A stretch of 64,000 nt of DNA from JADLGL01 sp963823045 (GTDB lineage Bacteria; Pseudomonadota; Alphaproteobacteria; Rhizobiales; Kaistiaceae): the NCBI GenBank assembly GCA_963823045.1, contig CAWGKA010000012.1, positions 496,001-560,000 on the forward strand, written 5' to 3'. The position numbers and the translations under genes were made by a program. Shown here piece by piece: positions 27,457 to 35,717 of this stretch (position 1 is its first letter; each line of letters begins with the position of its first letter). The notes under the pieces are model-generated. The model saw nothing but the letters and a program-made list of their open reading frames with translations, had not been told where the DNA came from and made no database searches.

Positions 27457-28653
27457 ATGGCAAACTCACTTCTTACCGCAGAAGCAGTGACCCGAGAGGC
27501 GCTGCGCATTCTCCACCAGAAGCTCAACTTCATCGGCTCGATCAATCGGCAGTATGACGACAGCTTCTCGCAGGCCGGCGCCAAGACCGGCGACAGCCTC
27601 AAGATCCGGCTGCCGAACCAGTATTCGGTGCGCACCGGCAAGACGCTCGACACGCAGGACACGACCGAACAGAGCGTGACGCTGCAGGTGGCGACGCAGA
27701 AGGGCGTCGACGTCAACTTCTCCTCGCTCGACCTCACGCTGTCGATGGACGATTTCGCCAAGCGCGTGCTCGATCCGGCGATGAGCGTTCTCGCCGCCAA
27801 TATCGAGGCCGACGCGATCTCGATGTACAAGGACGTCTACAATGAAGTCGCCGATATCGGTTCGGCGATCGACCTCATCGACGTCCTCAATGCGCGCAAG
27901 AAATTGCAGGACAATCTGGCGCCGACGGCGAACCGGAGCTGCAATCTCAACACGCAGGACAATGTCGATCTCGTCGACGAGCTGAAGGGCCTCTTCCACG
28001 ATTCCGAGGAAGTCTCCCGCCAGTATCTCGAGGGCTATATCGGCCGCACCGCGGGCTTCGACTTCATGGAGAACACGCTGTGGCCGAGCCATGCCACCGG
28101 CACCGATGACGGCACCGGCGACTACCTCACCGACATCGCCGGCGCCGAAGCCGACGGTTCGGCCGGGACGCTCCATATCGACACCGGCACCGGCACGCTG
28201 AAAAAGGGCGACATCATCACCATCGAGGATGTCTACCGCGTGCATCCGGAGACGAAGGCCTCAACCGGCATCCTGCAGCAGTTCGTCGTCACGGCCGACT
28301 ATGCCGGCGGCGAGGGCGATCTCGCGATCTCGCCGTCGATCATCTCGTCGGGCGTGACGCAAAACGTCAATGCGGCGGCTGCCGACGGCAAGGTGATCAC
28401 CAAGCTCGGCGGCGCGTCCGCCTCGCACGGCATCTCCATGGCCTATCACGAAGATGCCTTCACCTTCGCCACAGCCGACCTCGTCATGCCGCGCGGCGTC
28501 GATTTCGCGTCTCGTCTCGTCTTCGACGGCATCTCGATGCGCATCATCCGCGACTACGACATCAACAACGACAATCTGCCGTGCCGTATCGATGTCCTCT
28601 ACGGCTACAAGACGATGCGGCCGGAATTCGCCTGCCGGCTCGCCTTCAACTAG
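27457..28653 (+). CDS. P22-type major capsid (coat) protein
   Basis: 398 residues, intact. Starts MANSLLTAEAVTREALRILH, then NRQYDDSFSQAGAKTGDSLKIRLP and VTLQVATQKGVDVNFSSLDL, the conserved signature of the P22 gp5 coat family (HK97 fold with an inserted domain); ends with YGYKTMRPEFACRLAFN. P22 gp5 is about 430 residues. No truncation. Followed by a terminator, suggesting that scaffold and coat are one expression unit. Confidence 0.93.
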   Translation: MANSLLTAEAVTREALRILHQKLNFIGSINRQYDDSFSQAGAKTGDSLKIRLPNQYSVRTGKTLDTQDTTEQSVTLQVATQKGVDVNFSSLDLTLSMDDFAKRVLDPAMSVLAANIEADAISMYKDVYNEVADIGSAIDLIDVLNARKKLQDNLAPTANRSCNLNTQDNVDLVDELKGLFHDSEEVSRQYLEGYIGRTAGFDFMENTLWPSHATGTDDGTGDYLTDIAGAEADGSAGTLHIDTGTGTLKKGDIITIEDVYRVHPETKASTGILQQFVVTADYAGGEGDLAISPSIISSGVTQNVNAAAADGKVITKLGGASASHGISMAYHEDAFTFATADLVMPRGVDFASRLVFDGISMRIIRDYDINNDNLPCRIDVLYGYKTMRPEFACRLAFN

Positions 28654-28681
28654 CCGGGCAAACATTGCGGCGGACGACCGG

Positions 28682-28701
28682 GGCGCTTCGGCGCCTTTTT
28701 T
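28682..28701 (+). terminator. intrinsic terminator after the coat gene
   Basis: Stem GGCGC/GCGCC with the very stable loop TTCG, then T6. Located 29 bases after the coat stop. Confidence 0.88.
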
Positions 28702-28740
28702 GTTGCCCGCCGCTCCCTTTCCTTCTCGCGACTCCCTCCT

Positions 28741-28826
28741 TCGTCATTGCCGGGCTCGATCCGGCAATCCACCGCGCGGCCCTTCGGCCGTCGCCTGGAC
28801 CACCGGGTTAAGCCCTGTGGTGACGA
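28741..28826. repeat. palindromic intergenic repeat, rhizobial REP-like
   Basis: Imperfect inverted repeat. The left arm TCGTCATTGCCGGGCTCGAT and right arm ending GGGTTAAGCCCTGTGGTGACGA match on reversal over TCGTCA..GGGCT..A.CCGG. An inner hairpin GCGCGGCC-CTTCG-GCCG sits between. This is the form of the highly repeated chromosomal palindromes of Hyphomicrobiales. It lies between coat and head-fibre genes. Confidence 0.65.
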
Positions 28827-28870
28827 GTTGAGGGGAAATGCAGTCACCCCAACACAAGGAACTCACGAAC

Positions 28871-29158
28871 ATGTCTGTCGAATATCTCGGCATCGGCGAA
28901 GATGACGGCACGGTACTCGGCCGCGACGGCACCGCCGACAAGGTCGGCTTCTACGGCGCGACGCCCGTGGTGCGTCCTTCCGGCGCCGGCCAGGCGGCCG
29001 TCGCCACCACTGCGATCACAACTGTGGAGACTTTCACCACCACGGTCTGGGCGGCCTCGATCAACTCGCTGATCGAACGCGTCGATGCGATGACGACGCT
29101 GGCTAATCAGCTGCGCGCCGACAACGTCTCGCTCGGCCTGATCAAGGGCTCGGCGTAG
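28871..29158 (+). CDS. phage head-fibre/decoration-like protein
   Basis: 95 residues from ATG 28871 (ribosome site AAGGA 11 bases upstream). The pattern GTVLGRDGTADKVGFYGATPVVRPSG at the N-terminus and ...LGLIKGSA at the C-terminus is typical of short proteins following podoviral coat genes, annotated as head fibre or decoration proteins. The middle (ATTAITTVETFTTTVWAASI) is beta-rich and the last third helical. Separated from coat by the palindromic repeat. Confidence 0.7.
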   Translation: MSVEYLGIGEDDGTVLGRDGTADKVGFYGATPVVRPSGAGQAAVATTAITTVETFTTTVWAASINSLIERVDAMTTLANQLRADNVSLGLIKGSA

Positions 29159-29166
29159 TCAACAGC

Positions 29167-29264
29167 TCAGCGGTCGTCATGAGCGATCGCCCGCGCGATG
29201 TCGTAGCGAAGGGCCTCGTCGTTCCAATCATCGAGGCTCTTCATGCGTCGACTTCCTTGGTCAT
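29167..29264 (-). other. possible tiny leftward gene
   Basis: Two minute frames overlap by ATGA: MTKEVDA (29264-29241) and a 25-residue peptide MKSLDDWNDEALRYDIARAI... ending at 29167. With one indel they would be a single 33-residue peptide. The amino-acid composition looks natural, but there is no clear ribosome site. Confidence 0.25.
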
Positions 29265-29367
29265 CAAGCCTGCTTCCTGTCGATGTCCCGCATCGCTGGC
29301 CTTGACCTCACCGCATCCAATGGCCAAACCCTGCGCCAGTTTCGCTTGTCTCCAGCCGCCGGTCCCA

Positions 29368-29954
29368 ATGGCCTCCGATCCTGCTGCCGATGCCCCACTG
29401 AGCGCCGATGAGCGCGCGCGCCTCGTTGCGATCGTGCGCGAGCGTTCCTTTGCCACCGGCACAGTTCACGCTCGCTTCCGGGACGCGAGAGCAATCTCTA
29501 TTTCAATCTGAAGCCGACGCTGATGCTGCCGGAAGGCGCCTATCTGGCGACGCGCGGCCTCCTGGCGCTGGCCAAGGACGCTCAGCCGGACTTCGTCGGC
29601 GGACTTGAGCTCGGCGCGGTGCCGATCCTCGGCGCGATGGCGGCGATGAGCTATGTCGCCGGCAATCCGATCGCCACCTTCTTCGTGCGCAAGGCGCCGA
29701 AGGATCATGGCACCAGGCTCGGCGTCGAAGGGCTGGCGCCGGGCGAAACGCTCTCCGGCCGGCGCGTTCTCGTCGTCGACGATGTGATCACCACCGGCGG
29801 CTCGACCGTGAAGGCGATCGAATCCGCGCGTGCCGAAGGGGCGATCGTCGAAGAGGCGATCAGCGTGCTGGACCGCGAAGAGGGCGGCTTCGAGAATCTC
29901 GCAGCGCTCGGCGTCCGGCTGCGGTCGGTGCTGAAGGCGAGCGATTTCGTCTGA
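29368..29954 (+). CDS. pyrE: orotate phosphoribosyltransferase (two frameshifts)
   Basis: About 195 residues. After MASDPAADAPLSADERARL come RERSFATG/QFTLASG/RESNLYFNLKPTLMLPEG, with single extra A's near 29461 and 29481. The PRPP-binding motif VLVVDDVITTGGS and the FFVRKAPKDHG loop are intact. PyrE converts orotate and PRPP to OMP in pyrimidine synthesis. As an essential gene in minimal conditions, its double shift is best read as a sequencing artefact. Same strand as the head genes, 210 bases after the head-fibre gene. Confidence 0.93.
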
Positions 29955-30105
29955 GTTTCGGAATGGCAGGAATAGGCCATTTCCGACGCCAGCTATAAAT
30001 TCTTAAGCTGAATTAAGCACTCTACATGCAACGTTTGGGAACGATCGCTTCCGGGCGACCGTTCGCTCGCTTGGCTTGGGAGGGGCAGTCGCCGTATCGG
30101 CAGCA

Positions 30106-31259
30106 ATGACATTCGATGCCTCCACGCTCTTTGTCGTTATCGTCACAACGGCCCTCGCCAATGCCGTGCTCCTCCTATGGAGCTGGCTGCAGAACCGGCG
30201 AGAGAACATGCTGTTGGCCGTGGCGATCGGCTATGCGAGCACCGCCGCCGGAAATGTGCTGCTTGCGGCGCGTGACAGCGCGCCGGCTTTCGTCACCATC
30301 GACCTCGCCAATGCGCTGGTCATCTACAGCATGGGCATGGTGTGGGTGGCGACCCGCACGTTCAATCGCCGTCCGGCGCCGCAATGGGTGCCGCTCATCG
30401 GCATCGCCGTGTGGCTCGCGGCGTTGCGGGTGCCGGCGATTGCGCAGGCCTATGAGTTGCGTGTTGTTGTGGCCGCCGTCATTTCGGCATTCTTCTGTTT
30501 CATCGGCGCGCGCGAGCTGTGGGTGCGCGACGGATTGCGCAGCCGCTTCCCGCTCGCCGTCCTTCTCGTCTTCCATGCCATGGTGATCCTGGCGCGGATC
30601 CCCGTTTCAATGGGGGGGCCGGGGACGGTCGAGCAATTCCAAGGGTCCTGGTTCGGGCCGCTGGCGCTCGAGGCCCTGGTCTTCGTGCAGTTGGTTGCCC
30701 TGCTGGTCCTTTCGCTCACCAAGGAACGGGCCGAGTCGCGCCTCCACGAAGCGGCCATGACCGATCCGCTCACGGGCCTCGCCAACCGGCGGGCCTTTTT
30801 CGAGCATGGGGCTCGGCTCGTCGCGGAAGCCCAGCGCAGCGAACAGGCCGACGGCGCTGATCGCCTTCGATCTCGACCGCTTCAAGCAGGTGAACGATAC
30901 CTACGGCCATCCGTTTGGCGACGCCGTTCTGGAAGCCTTTGCCGCGGCCGCCAAGTCCGGCCTGCGTCGCGGGTGACCTCGCCGGCCGCATTGGCGGCGA
31001 GGAGTTTGCCGCCATTCTGCCGGGGTCGGCCGAAGGCGAAGCGCGCGCGGCCGCCAAGCGCGTTATAGACCTTTTCGCGCAGACGGTGGGGATCGCCGAA
31101 ACCGACAAGATGCGCTTCACGGCATCGGCGGGGCTCGTCGTCTCGCCGGCGAGCAAGGACTCGATTGAAGCGCTGTTCATCGCCGCCGACAAGGCGCTCT
31201 ACGATGCGAAATATTCCGGCGGCGACCAGCTCAAAATGGCGAACCCGTCCTTCGCCTGA
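30106..31259 (+). CDS. membrane diguanylate cyclase (GGDEF), two frameshifts
   Basis: About 380 residues from MTFDASTLFVVIVTTALANA. Six or seven membrane helices (residues about 5-210), then TDPLTGLANRRAFF, IAFDLDRFKQVNDTYGH, and RIGGEEFAAILPG, the active site. The end is ADKALYDAKYSGG. One extra G near 30858 and one extra T near 30973 split the frame. Same architecture as 16716-17912, so the two are paralogues. It ends 30 bases before the phage-type glycosyltransferase gene. Confidence 0.87.
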
Positions 31260-31289
31260 TCCGATATCCGACATCTCAGGAAACCCGCG

Positions 31290-31976
31290 ATGGCGAAGAA
31301 CGTCTGGATCGCGGTGCCGGCCTATACCGGTCAGGTGCATTTGGGCACGATGCGCTCGCTGATGACCGATATGCTGCTGCTCGCCGAGCGCGGCGACAAG
31401 GTCACGATCTTCGACGAGAGCGGCAATGCGATGATCGCGCATGCGCGCGACATGATCATCGCCTCGTTCCTGGCGGGCGAGGGGACCGACCTCGTCTTCG
31501 TCGATGCCGATGTGTTCTGGGAGGCGGGCGGTGTCTTCAAGCTGGTCGACGCGCCGGTCGATTTCGTCGCCGGCGTCTATCGCCACCGCAAGGATCCGGA
31601 AGGCTACGCCGTGCGCTGGATCGCCGAACGGCCGGAGCTATGGGCCGATCCCGAGACGGGCCTCCTCGAGGTCGAGGGCGTTCCCGCCGGTTTCCTCCGC
31701 GTCAGCCGTGCGGCGCTGGAGAAGATGGTCGCCGCCTATCCGGAGAAGCGCTTCCTCGATCGCCACGCGCCCAACGGCGAGGCTTTCGCGCTGTTCGACA
31801 ACATCCATGACGGCGACCAATATTGGGGCGAGGATTTCTCCTTCTGCCGGCGCTGGCGCGAGATCGGCGGCAAGGTCTGGCTCGACCCGGAGCTCGAACT
31901 CCACCATGTCGGCTTCAAGGCGTTTTCCGGCCGTATCGGCGATTGGCTGAAGGGGCGAGACGCCGGCGCGGCATAG
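31290..31976 (+). CDS. glycosyltransferase-like protein of the kind found in phages
   Basis: 228 residues, intact. WIAVPAYTGQVHLGTMRSL, then AMIAHARDMIIASFLAG and TDLVFVDADVFWEAGG with a DxD motif (Asp72-Asp74) that would hold a metal and nucleotide sugar in a GT-A fold. The last third has EDFSFCRRWREIGGKVWLDPE. Such stand-alone, short GT-A proteins recur in phage and prophage genomes near structural genes. This one is on the strand and in the position expected for a phage gene. Host origin remains possible. Confidence 0.6.
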   Translation: MAKNVWIAVPAYTGQVHLGTMRSLMTDMLLLAERGDKVTIFDESGNAMIAHARDMIIASFLAGEGTDLVFVDADVFWEAGGVFKLVDAPVDFVAGVYRHRKDPEGYAVRWIAERPELWADPETGLLEVEGVPAGFLRVSRAALEKMVAAYPEKRFLDRHAPNGEAFALFDNIHDGDQYWGEDFSFCRRWREIGGKVWLDPELELHHVGFKAFSGRIGDWLKGRDAGAA

Positions 31977-31984
31977 ACGACGCG

Positions 31985-32470
31985 TCAGGAGCGGCCGAGG
32001 CCGATACGCTTGCTCATATTGATGCCGGTCACGCGAAAGCCGCCTGAACGATAAACGTGCTGTGCCCGGGCATTGTCTGCGGCGACCCGGAGCTGAATTT
32101 GTTCGAACCCGGCCGCGACGAGACGAGCCTCAAGCTGCGCCAGCGCGGCCTTGCCGTATCCCTTGCCCTGATATTCCGGACGGATGTGGAAGTCATAGAT
32201 GAACACAAGCCGAGCGTCGGTATTGGGCCGGTAGGAACAGTACCCGATCGGGTCGTCATCGCGCTCATCGTCAATGATGCACAGCAGGACCTGTTCCGGC
32301 GTGTCGGCACCTGCGGGCAGGTCTTTCTCGATCTCGCGCCTTGCCTGCGCCTCCGCTGCGTCGGCGGGCAGGTCGTAATTAGCCGCGATCTCGGCGGCGT
32401 AGTCCGGCACGAAATATGAAACGTAAGCCGGGAACTCGTCAGTCCGCATCGGCCTCAGCGCGATAGCCAT
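31985..32470 (-). CDS. GNAT acetyltransferase
   Basis: 161 residues. Acetyl-CoA binding motif A is RPEYQGKGYGKAAL, preceded by a beta-4 strand ARLVFIYDFHI and followed by the usual AxNxRAxHVYxSxGF pattern (DNARAQHVYRSGGF). Full-length single-domain GNAT; acceptor unknown. Convergent with the glycosyltransferase-like gene, 8 bases between them. Confidence 0.88.
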   Translation of the reverse strand: MAIALRPMRTDEFPAYVSYFVPDYAAEIAANYDLPADAAEAQARREIEKDLPAGADTPEQVLLCIIDDERDDDPIGYCSYRPNTDARLVFIYDFHIRPEYQGKGYGKAALAQLEARLVAAGFEQIQLRVAADNARAQHVYRSGGFRVTGINMSKRIGLGRS

Positions 32471-32562
32471 AGGTTTCCTGTTTGCCTCATGTCCGAGCGC
32501 CAGAGTTGGAGTTGGATCAGGAGCTCCGCCGGATGTCCTGAACCAGGAAATGAATTTCGAGC

Positions 32563-33066
32563 CTAGTTCGCCGCGGGGCCGCCGCAGGCCGCCACGAAGC
32601 CGGCTTGGTTGTCGGCATCGGCGGCGGAGAAATCGACGACGAAGGTGAAGAAAGGCACGATCACCGCCAATTCGGCGGCCGTCGCCAGCGTCGCCAGCAT
32701 CAGCGTCTGATCGCCGCCGGTCGGATCAAGCCGGGCGAGATAACGGTCGGCTTCGATCGGCGTGAAATACTGCAGCGCGAAGTTCATCTGTGCGTCATCG
32801 ACCCAGAGCGTCGCCGTTTCGCCGGCCGCCATCCAGCGTTCCTGGTGCGTCACACCGAGGTTGCGGATGCGGAGCTCGATGCTGCCATTGGTGCAGACAA
32901 GCTGCAGGTCGGGGCAGTTTTGCTCCGGCGTGCAGGTGAGGGGCTCCAGCGTCAGCACGGCGCCCCCATCGGTGAGTTCAAGCGCCGTCTTCGCCGCATC
33001 GTCCTGGGCGAGCGCCGGTGCGGCGGCGAGGACAGCGATGGCGAAAGCGGCAAGGAAGCGGCGCAT
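32563..33066 (-). CDS. periplasmic protein, trio member 1
   Basis: 167 residues, signal peptide MRRFLAAFAIAVLAAAPALA. The mature part has AVLTLEPLTCTPEQNCPDLQLVCTNGSIELRI, with four Cys in the first half and one near the end (AACGGPAAN), and FTFVVDFSAADAD. It aligns with 33084-33593 over its length (VTDANATLTLHPFLCEPEDHC / ICTDGSLEMWLRNL / FYTFVV). Beta-rich, function unknown. Confidence 0.65.
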   Translation of the reverse strand: MRRFLAAFAIAVLAAAPALAQDDAAKTALELTDGGAVLTLEPLTCTPEQNCPDLQLVCTNGSIELRIRNLGVTHQERWMAAGETATLWVDDAQMNFALQYFTPIEADRYLARLDPTGGDQTLMLATLATAAELAVIVPFFTFVVDFSAADADNQAGFVAACGGPAAN

Positions 33067-33083
33067 AGGAAGCGTATCTACAC

Positions 33084-33593
33084 TCAGGGCGCAGCGGGCG
33101 CCAGCACCCCGCACGCGTCGTTGAAGCTCGTCATCGTTTCGGCGTCGGCCGGCGCGGGCATGACGACGAAGGTGTAGAACGGCGTGATGACGTCGATCTC
33201 GACGGATTGCGCCATCGCCGACAGCAGGGGCGCGAAATCGTCGGTCGGCGCAAGCCGCGCCACCCAGCCCCAGCCTTCCCTTTCGGTGAAGCGCTGCAGC
33301 CGGAAGAGGAGGCCGCCGGTGTCCGTATAGACCGTCGCTGTGTCGTTGCCCTGCAGCCATCGCTCGCCATGCTGGGCGAGGAGATTGCGGAGCCACATCT
33401 CGAGGCTGCCGTCGGTGCAGATGAACTGGATGTCGACGCAGTGGTCTTCGGGCTCGCAAAGGAACGGGTGAAGCGTCAGCGTCGCGTTGGCGTCGGTGAC
33501 TTCGAGGGCGGCGCGCGGCGTCGCCTCGTCCTGGGCGAAGCCGGAGCGCGCGGCGAGGGCAACGATGGAAAGGGCGGCGAGGATACGTTTCAT
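33084..33593 (-). CDS. periplasmic protein, trio member 2
   Basis: 169 residues from MKRILAALSIVALAARSGFAQ. Contains the Cys pattern LCEPEDHC...ICTDGSLEMW, W-rich middle (REGWGWVARLAP) and FYTFVVMPAPADAE, ending DACGVLAPAAP. Related to its neighbours; 17 bases separate it from member 1, so they are surely one operon. Confidence 0.65.
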   Translation of the reverse strand: MKRILAALSIVALAARSGFAQDEATPRAALEVTDANATLTLHPFLCEPEDHCVDIQFICTDGSLEMWLRNLLAQHGERWLQGNDTATVYTDTGGLLFRLQRFTEREGWGWVARLAPTDDFAPLLSAMAQSVEIDVITPFYTFVVMPAPADAETMTSFNDACGVLAPAAP

Positions 33594-33729
33594 GGGCACC
33601 TTCTACACTTACTCCGCCGACGGCGCGACGCCCCCAGGCGCCAAGCTCGACCCAGGCGGCGACGGATGCCATCACGCGTCGTGGATCCTTTGTCGGTCGA
33701 GTTGCGCCTGCTTTCCCGTTCGGTGGGAA

Positions 33730-34272
33730 CTACATCGCCATGCAAGCTTCGACGAAGGCGTTGAGGCTCACCGTTTGGCCCTGCGCGTCGGACAAATAGA
33801 TCTGGAAACCCGACGTGACGACGCCGAGCTCGGTTGCGCCGGCGAGCAGCTTCAGGCCCTCGTCGCCGCTTCCCTGCCAGGCGAATTCGATCGCCCAATC
33901 GCGCGCGGCGGAATCATAGGACAGCGAACTCAAGGTCATCTGCGCGTTGACGTTGCCAAGGGAAAGCTGCGCCGAAACGGGGCCCCGGTGGTCGGCGTTG
34001 CCGCCCAGCCATTCAAAGGCGACCTGCTGGGGGACATGCACCTCGATATCGGGATTGCGGTCATGGTCGCAGGCGAGATCGGCCACAACGGTTTCGCTGG
34101 CGTCCGGGCCCAAGGCGTATCGAAGCCGCAGAGACCCTGAGCCGTCGGTATAGACGGAGGCCGTCTTCGGCACGCCGTCGTAGAGGCGCTCCTGCGCCAG
34201 CGCGGGCAGGGATATAGCGACCACAAAGGCCGCCACAGCCACGCTTCTCCCTGTTTTTCTTGCGTGTTTCAT
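33730..34272 (-). CDS. periplasmic protein, trio member 3 (divergent)
   Basis: About 180 residues from MKHARKTGRSVAVAAFVVAISLPALAQ. Shares the plan of the two downstream genes: VYTDGSGSLRLRYALGP, VADLACDHDRNPDIEVHV, WLGGNADHRGPVSAQLSLG, FQIYLSDAQG and a Cys near the end (EACMAM), but with fewer Cys. First gene of the leftward trio. Role unknown. Confidence 0.6.
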   Translation of the reverse strand: MKHARKTGRSVAVAAFVVAISLPALAQERLYDGVPKTASVYTDGSGSLRLRYALGPDASETVVADLACDHDRNPDIEVHVPQQVAFEWLGGNADHRGPVSAQLSLGNVNAQMTLSSLSYDSAARDWAIEFAWQGSGDEGLKLLAGATELGVVTSGFQIYLSDAQGQTVSLNAFVEACMAM

Positions 34273-34418
34273 TGCGCTCCCCAACGCGAACCCGCTGCCG
34301 AACTCTTGGCAGAAACCGGGGAAATCTGCAATCGCTCCTCAGCTTTAGCCGATTTGCCGGCTAAGGCACACCCGGCTCCCATCCTTTCCAGCCACTCCCA
34401 GCCCGGAGGCCCATCCTC

Positions 34419-34657
34419 ATGGCCGTCCCGACCGAACTGAAAACGCGCTCGCTACCTTGCTAGAGCGGTCCGGTGACAGTGCCGTCACGGGCAATGCCGC
34501 CGATTTCGTCACGCTCGCCCTCCGCGCCATGGAGACCGAAACCACGCTCACACGCACGATCTCGTCGCGTCAGCCGACGCTCCCCGCCGATTATGTCCAG
34601 CCGAAGTCGCTGTTCCTGACGACATTGGGGGACCACCGGCGCCCGCGTTACCGTTAG
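34419..34657 (+). pseudogene. phage head-tail adaptor (gp4/SU10-adaptor-like), truncated
   Basis: Starts MAVPTELK with the ribosome site GGAGG about 10 bases upstream. One missing A (34441-34444) separates this from NALATLLERSGDSAVTG, followed by ADFVTLALRAMETETTL and LPADYVQPKSLFLTTLG. This matches the N-terminal half of podoviral adaptor proteins (pattern LxxALATWLxR ... IxxFIxLAExRMxR ... LPADFxxxRSLYL), which bridge portal and tail. Relatives have about 200 residues; here the frame runs into the end of the PhyH gene after about 80. On the phage strand and in phage order. Identity from pattern memory only. Confidence 0.5.
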
Positions 34658-35451
34658 CTACCGATCGCCAAGCGGACTGCCTGTTCCACGGGCGAATAGT
34701 CGCCATCGGCGTGGTTCAATTCGAGATCGCCCACCGGCATCAGCGGCGGTTGCGCCATGAAGCGCGGGCGCGTGCCGCGATGCGGCTGCGCCGCGTGAAC
34801 CAGGAACGGGTGGCAGAGATAGACCGTTCCTGCCGGTCCTGTGGCAAGTGCCTCCGGCAGGCCGGCGGACTCGGCGAAGCCGTCGGCGGCGAGTTCGCGC
34901 AGCGTCAGCCCGGCCTCGCTGGCCGGCGCCAGTCTGCGGGCGATGCCCAGATGCGAGCCGGCGCGGATGCGCGTCGGCGCGTCGTCCTCGCCGACATCGG
35001 AGAAGAGGAAGAGCATCAGCAGCGCCCGTCCGCGCGAGACGATGTTGGCGCGCCATTCCAGGAAGTCCGGATTGTCGGTGCCGAAGCTGACGTCGATGTG
35101 CCAGCCGGCGTCGCCCGGATCTTCGGCCGACGGAAAGCGGACCGGGAAGGTGCCGAGCGCTGCGCTGCGCCGCCAGCGTCCGGACCCGACGAGTTGATCG
35201 AATGCCCGGTGAAGCACGGGTGTGTTCGCCGCGGACACGAATGGTTCGCCAGGATAAATGCCGAGCCGGACGACCGGACGCGTCCAGGTCGACGGATCGT
35301 CGGGGCTGCAGCCGGTGTCGCGCCACAGGATGGCGCGGGCCTCGTCGGCCAGCGCTGCGGGAAACGCCTCGTCGATGCGGACGAAACCCTGGTGAATGAA
35401 ATGATCGATGTCCGCGGCGCCGAGCGCGCGGGTCGGTTGATTGGAGTTCAT
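34654..35451 (-). CDS. PhyH-type Fe(II)/2-oxoglutarate dioxygenase
   Basis: 265 residues from MNSNQPTRALGAADIDHF; an upstream GTG would add ten. The iron site is W-H-I-D (His118, Asp120) and a distal His near 219 (FLVHAAQPHRGTRPR), with Arg230 for 2-oxoglutarate. The N-terminal helix DIDHFIHQGFVRIDEAF is typical of phytanoyl-CoA dioxygenase relatives. Hydroxylates an unknown small substrate. Its 3' end coincides with the truncation of the phage adaptor gene on the other strand. Confidence 0.88.
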   Translation of the reverse strand: MNSNQPTRALGAADIDHFIHQGFVRIDEAFPAALADEARAILWRDTGCSPDDPSTWTRPVVRLGIYPGEPFVSAANTPVLHRAFDQLVGSGRWRRSAALGTFPVRFPSAEDPGDAGWHIDVSFGTDNPDFLEWRANIVSRGRALLMLFLFSDVGEDDAPTRIRAGSHLGIARRLAPASEAGLTLRELAADGFAESAGLPEALATGPAGTVYLCHPFLVHAAQPHRGTRPRFMAQPPLMPVGDLELNHADGDYSPVEQAVRLAIGS

Positions 35452-35717
35452 TGAAAGAGACCTCGACAGGCCGCCGGCCATCGCCTCGCGCGACCGGCAC
35501 AGGACATACGCGCCAGACCGAGGCCCGGCGATGCGAGCGCCCGCCTCGGCGGGCTCGGTCCTAACGCGGCAGGAAGAACGCCGCGGCGAAGGTCTTTGTC
35601 GAGATCATCATCATGTCGTTGCTGCTAGCAGCACCGTGCCTTCCTCGCAACCCGAAACACGCGGCCCGAGGGAGCAGAAAGAATAGCTGCAATACTTCGC
35701 CCCGCCTGCGAACGCGG

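Noticed and set aside
28741..28826. CRISPR or attachment-site reading of the inverted repeat
   Set aside because: A single palindromic unit, no spacers, and no direct repeat partner in the window.
29368..29954. Programmed frameshifting in pyrE and other genes
   Set aside because: Shift sites share no slippery motif or hairpin and occur in unrelated genes; sequence error explains them better.
3313..34657. Classification as an RcGTA-type gene transfer agent
   Set aside because: Coat, scaffold and portal are of P22 type, not of the HK97 siphovirus type, and no GTA tail genes are present. Only the more general hypothesis is kept.
3313..34657. Ordinary intact prophage
   Set aside because: No integrase, repressor, replication, tail or lysis genes, no att-like direct repeats seen, and housekeeping genes lie between the structural genes.
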